Shown piece after piece: positions 53,258-62,017 of a stretch of DNA of 64,000 nt. The stretch lies in assembly GCA_934464585.1 (NCBI GenBank), contig CAKSJY010000004.1, forward strand, positions 1 through 64,000, written 5' to 3'. The first letter of the stretch is position 1. The number at the start of each line of letters is the position of its first letter. Both the position numbers and the translations under genes were made by a program. The DNA comes from an uncultured Eubacteriales bacterium (lineage in GTDB: Bacteria > Bacillota > Clostridia > Oscillospirales > Acutalibacteraceae). The notes below the pieces were generated by a model, which did not search any database, had not been told where the DNA came from, and worked only from the letters and a program-made list of their open reading frames with translations.

Positions 53258-53818
53258 TTAAGTATCTATCTTATTCCAAGTTAAATCTTCAGCATCCATT
53301 TGGTTAAATGTATAGTCATTTTCATCTATCCTATCCCAGCTTAGATCCCTAAAATCAAAGTCACATCTTAAATGTGCCGGTAAAAATTGCTTTGCTTCAT
53401 TAATTGCACTTTGTCTTTCTTCGGCACTCGAAAATGTGTCATTGCAGTTGAAATCAAACTTGGTACCGCCCCTATTTTCTATTATGTATCCCTCTATACC
53501 ACAGGACTTCGCTGCTTCCTCAATTTTAACTTTTGTATAATCGTTTGATGTGATTTTATTTCTATATAAAAGCCTCTCCTGCCGTTCTGAGTTACCCAAA
53601 TCACTTTTTAAATATCCAAAAAGTTTTTCTCTCAAATCCAATCCGAAAGACTGTGAAGTTGAAATAAAGCACTCTCTTTCAAGTTCATTAAACCTTTCGT
53701 TTAAAAGCTCAAATCCTACCGCATATGCCGAAAGTTCAGCATTTACAATGCTTTCTGGCGATAGATTGTACAAACCAAGAGGTTTTAACTTTGATTTTAA
53801 TAATGTCAATACACTCAA
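53258..53818 (-). CDS. Phage baseplate/tail protein (YmfQ/XkdU-like, DUF2313)
   Basis: 186 aa. The pattern SAYAVGFELLNERFNELERECF followed by GLDLREKLFG and a C-terminal FLPAHLRCDFDFRDLSWDRI matches the YmfQ/gpI-like baseplate proteins that follow the gp47/J protein. It ends in a degenerate repeat of the type LSWDRID / LTWNKID. It lies 2 bp downstream of the baseplate J gene. Confidence 0.75.
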   Translation of the reverse strand: MSVLTLLKSKLKPLGLYNLSPESIVNAELSAYAVGFELLNERFNELERECFISTSQSFGLDLREKLFGYLKSDLGNSERQERLLYRNKITSNDYTKVKIEEAAKSCGIEGYIIENRGGTKFDFNCNDTFSSAEERQSAINEAKQFLPAHLRCDFDFRDLSWDRIDENDYTFNQMDAEDLTWNKIDT

Positions 53819-53820
53819 GC

Positions 53821-54891
53821 TTAACTTCCTCCTTCAGTTATCGTGACTGTTTCCATGCAAACAAGCTCATTAGCACTTGTAGTGTAATCTGAGGAATTGC
53901 CTGAACCGAATCTATAATTTTTAACGCCTTCTATATTGAATATAGCATTCCCTAAACCAGCTAAAAGATATGGCTCCCCAATTTTAAGAGATGAAAAGTA
54001 CTCACCTATAACTGCCTCACATTCGTCCTTTATATCACTGAATATATAACCCTCTTGCGGATATATAATTATATCAACACTTCTTTTTACTTCTTTTGGT
54101 TTTTTTACGGTAACATCAACATTGATTTCCCTAAGAGCATTAATATCATCTTGTATACTTTTCATATCGTTATCACTTAAAGCGCCACCCCTTTCGGCAA
54201 CATAAACGTATACTGTACCATCACCGCCGGCTCTTGAAACAGCGCTTGCAGAATATACATTGTCATATTGCAAAGCACATTCTTTATAGAAAGCCGCATT
54301 GGTTCCATTTGGAATATTTCTATAACTCTCTATTAATCTCTTTCTTAAATCACTGTCTGATTCACTATCGGTTCCGCCTGAAAATGCTAAGGCGTTACTA
54401 ACCGCTGTAATTGCAGCGGGTGGAGTAACCATAATGGTTATTGTCTCTGCCAACGTATTTGAAGCTGTACCCGGCAGTTCGGCCTCTGCATTGGCCTGTA
54501 CTGAAAGTGAGCCTGCAGGTAAAACTACTGTTTCGGTAGTCTTATATCTAAATCCATCTGACCCCGAAGTTGCACATACTGTTCCTTCAGGAATTGTAAC
54601 ATCATATAAAATTGATCTTTGTCTGGAAAAAGTAAGCTTTCCTCTTGCCTTTGTTGCAGGTTTTCGAGTTAAACCTCGTTGCTCGGCGTGTAAATCCAAT
54701 TGTGTACCTGTAGCTGTTTGAGGAAACATTTGATTTTTTAACCAATCCATACTTGCCATTGTTGAAAAAATTTCGCCTGCTAACACTTTTAACCTTATTC
54801 CTATATCCGACGCTTCATCTGCGTCAAACCCAGCCAAATTTTTAAACTCATTTTGCATACTCTCCAGTATTTCAGAATATGTACTGCTCAT
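53821..54891 (-). CDS. Baseplate J / gp47-like protein (XkdT-like)
   Basis: 356 aa. Characteristic segments are LDLHAEQRGLTRKPATKARG, the YKTTETVVLPAGSLSV strand region, the conserved ALAFSGGTDSESDSDLRKRL and YRNIPNGTNAAFYKECALQY. It forms the outer baseplate wedge of contractile tails. Its start overlaps the stop of the gp25-like gene by 4 nt. Confidence 0.93.
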   Translation of the reverse strand: MSSTYSEILESMQNEFKNLAGFDADEASDIGIRLKVLAGEIFSTMASMDWLKNQMFPQTATGTQLDLHAEQRGLTRKPATKARGKLTFSRQRSILYDVTIPEGTVCATSGSDGFRYKTTETVVLPAGSLSVQANAEAELPGTASNTLAETITIMVTPPAAITAVSNALAFSGGTDSESDSDLRKRLIESYRNIPNGTNAAFYKECALQYDNVYSASAVSRAGGDGTVYVYVAERGGALSDNDMKSIQDDINALREINVDVTVKKPKEVKRSVDIIIYPQEGYIFSDIKDECEAVIGEYFSSLKIGEPYLLAGLGNAIFNIEGVKNYRFGSGNSSDYTTSANELVCMETVTITEGGS

Positions 54892-55235
54892 ACTATAACC
54901 TCCAATTCCTCTTTATTCTTATCTATTGAAAGGTTCACGCTAATCCTTAAATTTTCTGCACTATCTGCAAAACTTACATCAACACTATCCACTTTTACCT
55001 CTTTCATATCTGCAAGAGCTTCATTAACTAAAATAGATGCCGTATTTTTTAGGTTACCTGTGCTACTTTTTAGAGTATATAGCCTACTGCCCAGATTTTT
55101 ATCATATATAAAGCTTCCTTTTTTTACCGTAAGACGTATTAACGCACGTTGCAAAATCTCTTTTGCACCTGAAATCAAAAAAGGCTTTCCAGTAGTACCC
55201 AAACAGAAATCGCCGTTTTTTAGTGCTGTATCCAT
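54888..55235 (-). CDS. gp25/gpW-like baseplate wedge protein (XkdS-like)
   Basis: 115 aa. GKPFLISGAKEILQRALIRL and VKKGSFIYDKNLGSRLYTL followed by LVNEALADMKEVKVDSVDV are typical of the XkdS/gp25-like wedge. It lies between the spike/gpV-like protein and gp47, as in PBSX. Confidence 0.85.
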   Translation of the reverse strand: MDTALKNGDFCLGTTGKPFLISGAKEILQRALIRLTVKKGSFIYDKNLGSRLYTLKSSTGNLKNTASILVNEALADMKEVKVDSVDVSFADSAENLRISVNLSIDKNKEELEVIV

Positions 55236-55238
55236 ATA

Positions 55239-55583
55239 TTAGTCCTCTCCTTGTTTAAACTCTACACCATTTATCAATACCTTGCCATCATTATTTAAAA
55301 CCAAACTTGCTCCACCATTTGAATAAAGCATAATTTCTCCGGGTTTAAGATTTTTGTCTTCCGCTATAACGCCTGCACAAATGTATTTATCACCTACCGG
55401 AATTATAACTGTCTTATCCCCATCAAGTGGTGAGTAGGCTATCCCTTTCGGAACTACAAAAGATATATTTCTATATTCACTACTATTTTGAACATTTACG
55501 GTATTTGAACTTGAATATGTAACCTCACCATCAAGATTTTCATGGCTTATATTTGATACTGCAATCTTTTTGGAAATCCACAT
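55239..55583 (-). CDS. Baseplate spike/gpV-like protein
   Basis: 114 aa. An OB-like N-terminal part (VPKGIAYSPLDGDKTVIIPV) and a C-terminal beta-helix tip (GEIMLYSNGGASLVLNNDGK) are consistent with a reduced gpV/XkdR-type spike. Its start touches the stop of the hub gene. It is shorter than most spikes. Confidence 0.75.
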   Translation of the reverse strand: MWISKKIAVSNISHENLDGEVTYSSSNTVNVQNSSEYRNISFVVPKGIAYSPLDGDKTVIIPVGDKYICAGVIAEDKNLKPGEIMLYSNGGASLVLNNDGKVLINGVEFKQGED

Positions 55584-56524
55584 TAATTTTCCTCCTTAAA
55601 CATAACAGCCTCTGTTTTTTCAATATTCGGAGATAAAATATATTTAATCTTTGATATATGCAAATCACTAATATTACCCAAAATCTTGTCCGAAATATTT
55701 ACCTGCTGATTAACTTCGAGCGCTTGCAGACTTGGAAGCTCAACTGTAAACTGACAAAATTTTTCTTCACCAGATTTTATAATTTCCTCTCCGCATGATA
55801 CCGGAGTCCTGCTGTCATTGGTATAATTCAAGTATCTTTTCCTTTTTATCCCTGTACCTAAAGCATTAGTATTACTTACTTTTATATTATAAGCAGCATC
55901 TTTTCCCGCTCTTACAAAAACCTCGGAAATTCTATTATATCTACATATATTTTCCTTAATCTCGAAATAACATATTCCATCCTTTGAGTTTTCTATAAAT
56001 ACTTTATCCTTTTCACAATCTTTCCCTGTTGCATCAACAACAAATTCATCTATTACACGAGGGGTTGTATTTAAATATGTTTTACAAAACTTTTCTAAAA
56101 CACCCCACTCGCTCATACCCTTTGTGACTGTAAACTCACCTGTAAATACACTTTTATCACCAATTATTTTCTTAAACCCATATGGTTTTATATGTCGATC
56201 AAAAATAATCTCAAGTGAAGGCGAATAATACACCTGTGGCATAGCTTCATTATCTAAAAGCCACGCAGCATAACTTCTTGCATAAATTTCTAAAAAGCAA
56301 CCATCAGCATTTATTTTTGTTATCTGTTCGTCAACAATGCCGGAAAAAATACTTTCATCGCTAATAAATACTTCTACACTCTTAAACTCCGGTACTTTTT
56401 CTAAAATGGGGAAGGTAGCACTTAGGTTGTCTGCCGGTGTATCAATTTCCTTTGTTATATTTACTAAATACGGGTTTTCAAATATAACTTCTCTATCATC
56501 TATAGTTTTAAACTTAAATTTCAC
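55583..56524 (-). CDS. Phage late-control/hub protein (gpD/XkdQ-like)
   Basis: 313 aa. It has the hub fold pattern: strands at the N-terminus, EIYARSYAAWLLDNEAMPQV and GFKKIIGDKSVFTGEFTVTK, then CEKDKVFIENSKDG. It forms the central hub of the baseplate below the tube. It overlaps the LysM gene by 4 nt, the normal P-Q order. Confidence 0.85.
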   Translation of the reverse strand: MKFKFKTIDDREVIFENPYLVNITKEIDTPADNLSATFPILEKVPEFKSVEVFISDESIFSGIVDEQITKINADGCFLEIYARSYAAWLLDNEAMPQVYYSPSLEIIFDRHIKPYGFKKIIGDKSVFTGEFTVTKGMSEWGVLEKFCKTYLNTTPRVIDEFVVDATGKDCEKDKVFIENSKDGICYFEIKENICRYNRISEVFVRAGKDAAYNIKVSNTNALGTGIKRKRYLNYTNDSRTPVSCGEEIIKSGEEKFCQFTVELPSLQALEVNQQVNISDKILGNISDLHISKIKYILSPNIEKTEAVMFKEEN

Positions 56525-57048
56525 CTAAGCACCACCCTCTGCCCCTCTTCAAGTGAATCGGGTCTTTTAATTTCCGGATTAATTTTCATAAGGTCTGAAA
56601 CTGTTGTGTTATATTTATAGGCTATGTTCCAAAGGTTTTCTCCCTTACTTGCCGTATAATAGCTTTCACTCAAACTTGTAACTTCTATACCAGATTTTTC
56701 TATACTTTCCCAAAACTCAAAGCTGTAGCTTAATGAATCCTCTGCCTTATTCCCTAACATTTTCAATGATTTGAAACTTGCTAAAAACGGCTCCTCACCG
56801 GGTAGTTTTAGATATCCTGTTTCATCGCTTAAATAAACCTCTCTAAGCTTATTAAACTTTTCTAAAAAATTTTCTCCAAAAAATTCTCCGGATCCTTTTA
56901 CAACTCTTTTAGCTCTTCCAAAATTTTGCAAAACATTTTTATAATAAGGACACTTAATATCTTTTATATTTTTTTCTTCATCAACCGATATTTGACTTGG
57001 ATTGTACTCCCAAACATAATCTTTATAACTCATTTTTTCTAAACTCAT
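56521..57048 (-). CDS. LysM-domain tail protein (XkdP-like)
   Basis: 175 aa. The N-terminal ~115 residues are a tail-specific fold (YKDYVWEYNPSQISVDEEKN); the C-terminal ~50 are a LysM domain (YTASKGENLWNIAYKYNTTV then LMKINPEIKRPDSLEEGQRV). It links the tube to the baseplate hub and contacts peptidoglycan. It starts within ATGA of the preceding gene. In PBSX this gene directly follows the tape measure gene, which is missing here. Confidence 0.92.
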   Translation of the reverse strand: MSLEKMSYKDYVWEYNPSQISVDEEKNIKDIKCPYYKNVLQNFGRAKRVVKGSGEFFGENFLEKFNKLREVYLSDETGYLKLPGEEPFLASFKSLKMLGNKAEDSLSYSFEFWESIEKSGIEVTSLSESYYTASKGENLWNIAYKYNTTVSDLMKINPEIKRPDSLEEGQRVVLR

Positions 57049-57326
57049 ATTTTAGTTCCCCCCAAGTCTGCTTCAAACATACATGGATATCTTCTGAAAT
57101 CCCTTTCAAATATATCCGATACAATCTGCGCATCAAACAATTCATCTTTAGAAATTTGTGGCGTATCATCTTCCGATAACGGTTGTCTAACATCTTCCGA
57201 CACATCTATTTCTATATTTTTTGTTTCTAATTTATTTAATTTTAAAGTTGGCAGCCATAAGCTTTCTTTTGATCTATTTTTTAAAGCGGCCTGTCTATTC
57301 TTTTTAAATATATCGTTAAATATCAT
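57045..57326 (-). CDS. Small protein occupying the tape-measure slot
   Basis: 93 aa from the ATG at 57326, overlapping the stop of the frameshift product. It is unlike any tape-measure protein I know. An amphipathic N-terminus (MIFNDIFKKNRQAALKNRSK) is followed by an acidic middle (IDVSEDVRQPLSEDDTPQIS) and an IVSDIFERDFRRYPCMFEAD segment with an arginine-rich core. Neat ATGA overlaps on both sides indicate a functional operon member, not a random scar. By position it could be a vestigial or extremely short tape measure. Confidence 0.75.
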   Translation of the reverse strand: MIFNDIFKKNRQAALKNRSKESLWLPTLKLNKLETKNIEIDVSEDVRQPLSEDDTPQISKDELFDAQIVSDIFERDFRRYPCMFEADLGGTKI

Positions 57327-57537
57327 CAACTGAATCACCACTCATTTCTATAAATTTATTCTCGTCAAAATTTTCGTTTATACCTTCTTCAATTCCTTCC
57401 GGTTCCTCATCCAAAAGCATATGAATATAACAATATATATAATCACCCTCACACATGTTTCTGGCGTCATAGGATGTTGGAAGTGATCCAAACCTTTTTA
57501 AAACTTCATAGCATATCCTTTGTTTTGGCAAACTTAG
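57316..57537 (-). CDS. Minus-1 frameshift extension of the tail assembly chaperone
   Basis: An open frame of 73 codons without its own RBS or ATG, entered by -1 slippage at the A_AAA_AAC heptamer (57543-57537). The residues (KLSLPKQRICYEVLKRFGSL ... DEEPEGIEEGINEN) resemble the T part of G/GT chaperones. Joined to the upstream frame it gives a ~203-aa GT-like protein. Its end overlaps the next gene start. Confidence 0.8.
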   Translation of the reverse strand, partial: LSLPKQRICYEVLKRFGSLPTSYDARNMCEGDYIYCYIHMLLDEEPEGIEEGINENFDENKFIEMSGDSVDDI

Positions 57538-57926
57538 TTTTTTTTTAAGTTTCGCACTACACTTGGTGTAAGCTTATCAAATGTTAAAAAATTCTTCTGT
57601 AGTTCAGCATATTTATTAGCTACCTTTAAAAGCTCTTCTGGAGTTAAAATAGAAAGTGCATTAAATCCATCCTTAAATACAAGTTTATCCTTTTCGTCAT
57701 ACAAACAAAGCGATGTAAGCACCGCATTTTCTGCCACAGATTTAGAAATCCTTTGGTCTGCACCATCAGCAATAAGTCTTTCCAAAAGTTTTCTTGATTC
57801 TTTTTCGCATAAAATTGCTTCATATACTGATAAAAGACTTATATAAAACACTCCGGACAAAAGCTCTATAGGTTCTCTTGTAAACTTTCCACCAAGAAGT
57901 TGTCTTCCTACTCTCTTTTTCATCAT
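57534..57926 (-). CDS. Tail assembly chaperone, short form (G-like / XkdN-like)
   Basis: 130 aa. MMKKRVGRQLLGGKFTREPI, ELLSGVFYISLLSVYEAILC and a conserved LSILTPEELLKVANKYAELQ match XkdN-type chaperones. It ends in NLKKN-stop directly at a run of nine As. The canonical slippery heptamer A_AAA_AAC lies in the reading frame, so part of the ribosomes produce the longer GT form. Confidence 0.85.
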   Translation of the reverse strand: MMKKRVGRQLLGGKFTREPIELLSGVFYISLLSVYEAILCEKESRKLLERLIADGADQRISKSVAENAVLTSLCLYDEKDKLVFKDGFNALSILTPEELLKVANKYAELQKNFLTFDKLTPSVVRNLKKN

Positions 57927-58312
57927 AATATTTCCATCCTTTTTGCAGCAATAATTTGTACATCTTCAAGTATGGTATCATTAAGCGATGCTGACTCTTT
58001 TATATCAAACCACTCACATCCGGAATAAACTATTCTTCTGTCAGGTTTTACTATAACCAAATTAAAATTATGTAAATCAAAAAAATTTACTGCGGTATCT
58101 GATTGGCCGTCAAAATACATATAAACCCTAGATAAACTTATAACATGCTTTATTCTACCGGATACTGTACCAACAGGTTCTTTTTCTCCAAAAGCTTCAA
58201 TATATCTGCTGTTTTGACTTGATTGAGCCTTATAGCTTTCAACAACCGCAAGCTTTTTTCCGTTTACCTCTATATAGATATCCTGACTTGTTGGAAATAC
58301 AGCCTTTAACAT
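57923..58312 (-). CDS. Phage tail tube protein (XkdM-like)
   Basis: 129 aa. DIYIEVNGKKLAVVESYKAQ, YIEAFGEKEPVGTVSGRIKH and YMYFDGQSDTAVNFFDL fit the short myovirus tube family. It follows the sheath by 12 bp and its stop overlaps the chaperone start by 4 nt. It is unrelated in sequence to the CIS tube at 2890-3357. Confidence 0.85.
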   Translation of the reverse strand: MLKAVFPTSQDIYIEVNGKKLAVVESYKAQSSQNSRYIEAFGEKEPVGTVSGRIKHVISLSRVYMYFDGQSDTAVNFFDLHNFNLVIVKPDRRIVYSGCEWFDIKESASLNDTILEDVQIIAAKRMEIL

Positions 58313-58324
58313 ATAGTCTCACCC

Positions 58325-59380
58325 CTAAACTTTTATATTTGCTGAAATAATAATTTGATTTAATCCATGTGAAACTGTAAAAGATACTTCCACAATACAC
58401 ACAGTCGCATCTTGGTCCGACACACTTATATTAGGTTGCTGGTAATCTACAATTATTCCGCTGTCTTTATATTCCTGAAGTTTTATAACTGTCTGAGTCG
58501 CAATCGCAGAACGTGTTGTAACATTATTTTTCCCACCTAAAAGATTGTTTTTAAGCATATCTCTAAGGCCTGGAATTACTTCATCTATTATTAAAACTGT
58601 ATTTATGTCTTTAAATGTTGTATCAAAAACACCGTCTGTCGTTGTTTTGGATGTAACAAGCCTGATTATTTCGGCCTCATCTAAAACACATTCCAATGGT
58701 GTAATACCGTTTGTTATATATGTATCTATATCATCCTCATCAAGTGTAGGAGAAATTCCCTTTATGCCACTTAAAGTCTTTGTATTAAATGACGAAGACG
58801 GATCTACATTTCCGGAAATCACACCGGCTAAAGCCGCAGCCAACAAATTTCCGGAAAGTTCTTTTAAGCTTTCATCAAGTGGAATTTGTGAAAGCAATAT
58901 CATCCTTTCGCAATTTAGGCCTTGTGCCCAACTCTTCACGCTATCTATATTTTCATATTTACCGAAAGAAACTATCCCCAGTCGTTCCTTTTGATTCTTT
59001 GAGCAATTAAGTATACTTGTTTTTAAAAGGTTATGTACCGTAGGACTTGTACTGTCACAAACAACAGTATAAATACCATTTTGTGTTTCTAATGTACTAA
59101 AAGCTGCCTCGTAATCACAGCTTGTACTTGTACCAGCCGAAACTGCCATGACTTCCGAAGCGCCGTTTTTCAGTGCCATACAGCAAAGAGAGTACATCTC
59201 GCCCTCGACACCAAAAATAGTTTCAGCATCTACTGCCTTGGTTATTTTGTGAACTACATTAGCTTCAGCACTATTTAGTGCTACTATACCAACTGCCTTA
59301 CCTTTGCCATTCGACCATATTACTCCGGAGGTATTATAATCTGAATAAACTCCCGGCCTTTGATGTGCAATTACCGACAT
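58325..59380 (-). CDS. Phage contractile tail sheath (XkdK-like)
   Basis: 351 aa. The N-terminus AHQRPGVYSDYNTSGVIWSN and GKAVGIVALNSAEANVVHKI are typical of PBSX/myovirus sheaths. The domain 50-320 includes LGGKNNVTTRSAIATQTVIK near the C-terminus. It shares little with the 573-aa CIS sheath. The start overlaps the preceding gene by 1 nt. Confidence 0.93.
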   Translation of the reverse strand: MSVIAHQRPGVYSDYNTSGVIWSNGKGKAVGIVALNSAEANVVHKITKAVDAETIFGVEGEMYSLCCMALKNGASEVMAVSAGTSTSCDYEAAFSTLETQNGIYTVVCDSTSPTVHNLLKTSILNCSKNQKERLGIVSFGKYENIDSVKSWAQGLNCERMILLSQIPLDESLKELSGNLLAAALAGVISGNVDPSSSFNTKTLSGIKGISPTLDEDDIDTYITNGITPLECVLDEAEIIRLVTSKTTTDGVFDTTFKDINTVLIIDEVIPGLRDMLKNNLLGGKNNVTTRSAIATQTVIKLQEYKDSGIIVDYQQPNISVSDQDATVCIVEVSFTVSHGLNQIIISANIKV

Positions 59381-59874
59381 TATATTTCTCCCTTCACTTG
59401 AATATCACTTATTTCTATTTCTTCATTTGACTTACCTATAAATATTCTCATTTTCAACAAACAATCTAAAAAGTACACCTCTGAACTTTTATCAAATCCT
59501 ACCTCTTTGCAATTTATTTTATAAATTTGTTTCAAATCCGGATCTAAAAATAGGCAATCAAATATTTTAGAAAAAATATCTGAACAATTGTTGCTACCTA
59601 AAAATTTAGGTGAATTTATTCTCAGCAGAACAGTCATGGAACAATTTTTACCAAACACATCTTTTCCGCATGATTGACCAAAGTAGTTTCCAAACGCTCG
59701 ATCAGACGAATCCACTTCTGAAATTCCGATAGTCACATAACTACTTCTAATTGGATTAGGTCGCTTTACCGCTCTATATGAGTTTATAAAACCTACTTCT
59801 GAAAGTTCTTCATCTGCTGATAATTTGTTTTTTATATCCTCTGCAATCTCATCAAATATTCCCATCATATCCAC
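59380..59874 (-). CDS. Putative tail completion/terminator protein
   Basis: 164 aa. A helix-strand fold with IFDEIAEDIKNKLSADEELS and RAVKRPNPIRSSYVTIGISE, at the position where tail-terminator genes stand (between head-closure protein and sheath). Family not firmly recognised. Confidence 0.65.
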   Translation of the reverse strand: MDMMGIFDEIAEDIKNKLSADEELSEVGFINSYRAVKRPNPIRSSYVTIGISEVDSSDRAFGNYFGQSCGKDVFGKNCSMTVLLRINSPKFLGSNNCSDIFSKIFDCLFLDPDLKQIYKINCKEVGFDKSSEVYFLDCLLKMRIFIGKSNEEIEISDIQVKGEI

Positions 59875-59883
59875 CCTTTACAT

Positions 59884-60243
59884 TTAAGTTATATTGTCGT
59901 CAGGCACATATTTCTGCAATATAGCCCAAATATACAAAACTTCATCCGCTAAGCATATTTTCTCTGCTCTTTTTATTGTATATAAATCACCATTACACCT
60001 TAAAGTAGTGTCAATTGGGAATGTATCTATCCTAACATCCGGCATACCGGTATATATAAATGTATTTATATCTGCAATACCCAATTTTAGGTATTGATAA
60101 CCAAATGTATTTTTATCTACATATCTGCTGGGTTGAATCATCGCTTTTGTAGTCGCTTTTAGGTTATTTAAGCCGTCTAATACCTCAACAGTACTCCCGT
60201 GTTGTTTGATTAGAGACCTTACTGTTGTATCACGTCCCATCAT
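59884..60243 (-). CDS. Putative head-tail joining/head completion protein
   Basis: 119 aa, with TVRSLIKQHGSTVEVLDGLN and TFIYTGMPDVRIDTFPIDTT as main segments. Its start overlaps the connector gene by 4 nt. Assignment by position after the connector protein. Confidence 0.6.
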   Translation of the reverse strand: MMGRDTTVRSLIKQHGSTVEVLDGLNNLKATTKAMIQPSRYVDKNTFGYQYLKLGIADINTFIYTGMPDVRIDTFPIDTTLRCNGDLYTIKRAEKICLADEVLYIWAILQKYVPDDNIT

Positions 60244-60620
60244 ACGATGCTCACCCTTTCTGCCAAAAACTCATTATCATTTATTAAATCCAATATAAGT
60301 GCTTTGGCATCTAGCCATACTCTATATGCTAAATCAACCATTGTTTTTTTATCGATGGTAACCTTTATGTCTCCCGCTGCAAAATCGTTCATGCCTTCTC
60401 CTGAAGCCCTATACACCGTATATCTATAATAAACCAAGGCGGCGGCAGCGGCATTAAGCCGCATGCCATTTTGTTCTTCTGTCAATGGGTCCTTAAGCAT
60501 TCTTCTTATATCTTCTTCCGCCTCGCTACAAATAGGTAACCACGGTGATACTTCTTCGTCACTTAGAGATGCTATTAATGCGAACCTTTTTAATATCTCC
60601 TGTATATCCAAGTAGCTCAC
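60240..60620 (-). CDS. Putative head-tail connector protein
   Basis: 126 aa, mainly helical (EAEEDIRRMLKDPLTEEQNG, RLNAAAAALVYYRYTVYRAS), the profile of gp6-like head-tail adaptors that follow the major capsid gene. Confidence 0.65.
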   Translation of the reverse strand: MSYLDIQEILKRFALIASLSDEEVSPWLPICSEAEEDIRRMLKDPLTEEQNGMRLNAAAAALVYYRYTVYRASGEGMNDFAAGDIKVTIDKKTMVDLAYRVWLDAKALILDLINDNEFLAERVSIV

Positions 60621-60633
60621 CTCTTATACAAAA

Positions 60634-61635
60634 TTACCAAGTTAATTTTTTAGTAGCATCTGCAAAAATCTTTGCAAAACCTGTAATACTACTTACAGAT
60701 GCTCTTTCAAGCTGTCTGTCGATTAACTTATCGTAATCAACTATAACATCGCCTGCTTGAACCATTTCAAGTGCACAATTTCTATCGATACCTATAATTG
60801 TTTCGGCTGTTACTGATGGTACATGAACTAAAGTAGCCCCAAGTGGTGTAACAAGTTTACCAGTACCTTGGAAATTAAGTCCTGCTTGAGCATCCTTCAT
60901 ATCTTCAAGATTTAAAATAGTTTGCATTGTTGCAGTTGAAGCCAACATTGTATTTAGTTCATATGGTGATAAACTTGCCCAAAGTTTTACAAGATCTGAA
61001 TATGTAAGAGTATCAGCGGTTGCTGAAGATACTTGGCCTGCTGCATTGTTGTTTCCATCACCATTTAGTAATACATCAACAGCATCGTCTAGCTGCGCTC
61101 TTGCAATACAAGCACCAATTCTTTTTAGGCTTACTGTAAACAAGTCAAGGTGTTGGAATCTTAATGCTTCATAGGAAGCTACAAGCATTCTACCTCTTTT
61201 ATTTAACCTAATTAAGTTATCTTGTGTACGGATATTAGTTTTAGGTAATTCAGCACCCTCTGCAATATTTGTTGCATCAGTTTCATCTTCTGAAACAATC
61301 CCTCTATAGTCAAGGCCTTCTATTTTTGTAGTTGTTGCAACAATCGAAGGTAGCATATTATTTTCTTCGATACCTTGTCTTACTGCTCTTACAATGTATT
61401 CAGGAAATAGCACTGCTGAATCTGATGTTTGGAAGAATTTATCGATAACATCTGAATTTGTGCCGCAAACCTTAATATTAAAACGTTTTAGCTGACGTTC
61501 AAAAGCATCTAAACCTGCTAGCTCTGTATTTTCATAATTTTCTGATGGGTCTAAAACCTCCAAATTTTGAGTAAAACTGTTTTTACCTGTATTGTACATA
61601 CCTTTTTCAAGTTTTATTGAATCATAAAATGCCAT
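60634..61635 (-). CDS. Phage major capsid protein (HK97 fold)
   Basis: 333 aa. SAVLFPEYIVRAVRQGIEEN opens the fold after a short N-terminal arm; AEGAELPKTNIRTQDNLIRL and RGRMLVASYEALRFQHLDLF are the E-loop/P-domain pattern; a late DRNCALEMVQAGDVIVDYDK completes it. No long delta domain is present, consistent with a separate scaffold encoded by the gene two positions upstream. Confidence 0.88.
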   Translation of the reverse strand: MAFYDSIKLEKGMYNTGKNSFTQNLEVLDPSENYENTELAGLDAFERQLKRFNIKVCGTNSDVIDKFFQTSDSAVLFPEYIVRAVRQGIEENNMLPSIVATTTKIEGLDYRGIVSEDETDATNIAEGAELPKTNIRTQDNLIRLNKRGRMLVASYEALRFQHLDLFTVSLKRIGACIARAQLDDAVDVLLNGDGNNNAAGQVSSATADTLTYSDLVKLWASLSPYELNTMLASTATMQTILNLEDMKDAQAGLNFQGTGKLVTPLGATLVHVPSVTAETIIGIDRNCALEMVQAGDVIVDYDKLIDRQLERASVSSITGFAKIFADATKKLTW

Positions 61636-61658
61636 AATTTTTTCCTCCTAAATTTTAT

Positions 61659-62003
61659 TTATAAAATAATGCCTGTTGTTGCGCTTGTTGAATCGATATC
61701 CATAACTAAGATTTGTCTTCCCTTTTCACTATCGGCTTTTACCTTATTAGAACCATCTGAAGACAATGATTGATAACCCAATGCTGTAAATGTACCACTA
61801 TATGGTAATGTTACATATCCACCAACTTTTACTGCAGCATATCCATTGTTTACAGATAAAACTACGCCACAAAATGTGTTAGTATTTGCACATTTTTCTA
61901 CTGTCTTATTTGCACTTATTTTTACTAAATCTCCCTTTTTAACCCCAGACGCTGCGATTAAAGTTACTACCTTATCTTCATATCCACTTAAAGAAACACT
62001 CAT
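61659..62003 (-). CDS. DUF2190-like capsid decoration protein
   Basis: 114 aa, beta-rich. LIAASGVKKGDLVKISANKT, CGVVLSVNNGYAAVKVGGYV and TLPYSGTFTALGYQ match short DUF2190 capsid-fibre or decoration proteins, which commonly lie beside the major capsid gene. Confidence 0.8.
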   Translation of the reverse strand: MSVSLSGYEDKVVTLIAASGVKKGDLVKISANKTVEKCANTNTFCGVVLSVNNGYAAVKVGGYVTLPYSGTFTALGYQSLSSDGSNKVKADSEKGRQILVMDIDSTSATTGIIL

Positions 62004-62017
62004 TACAATCTCTCCTT

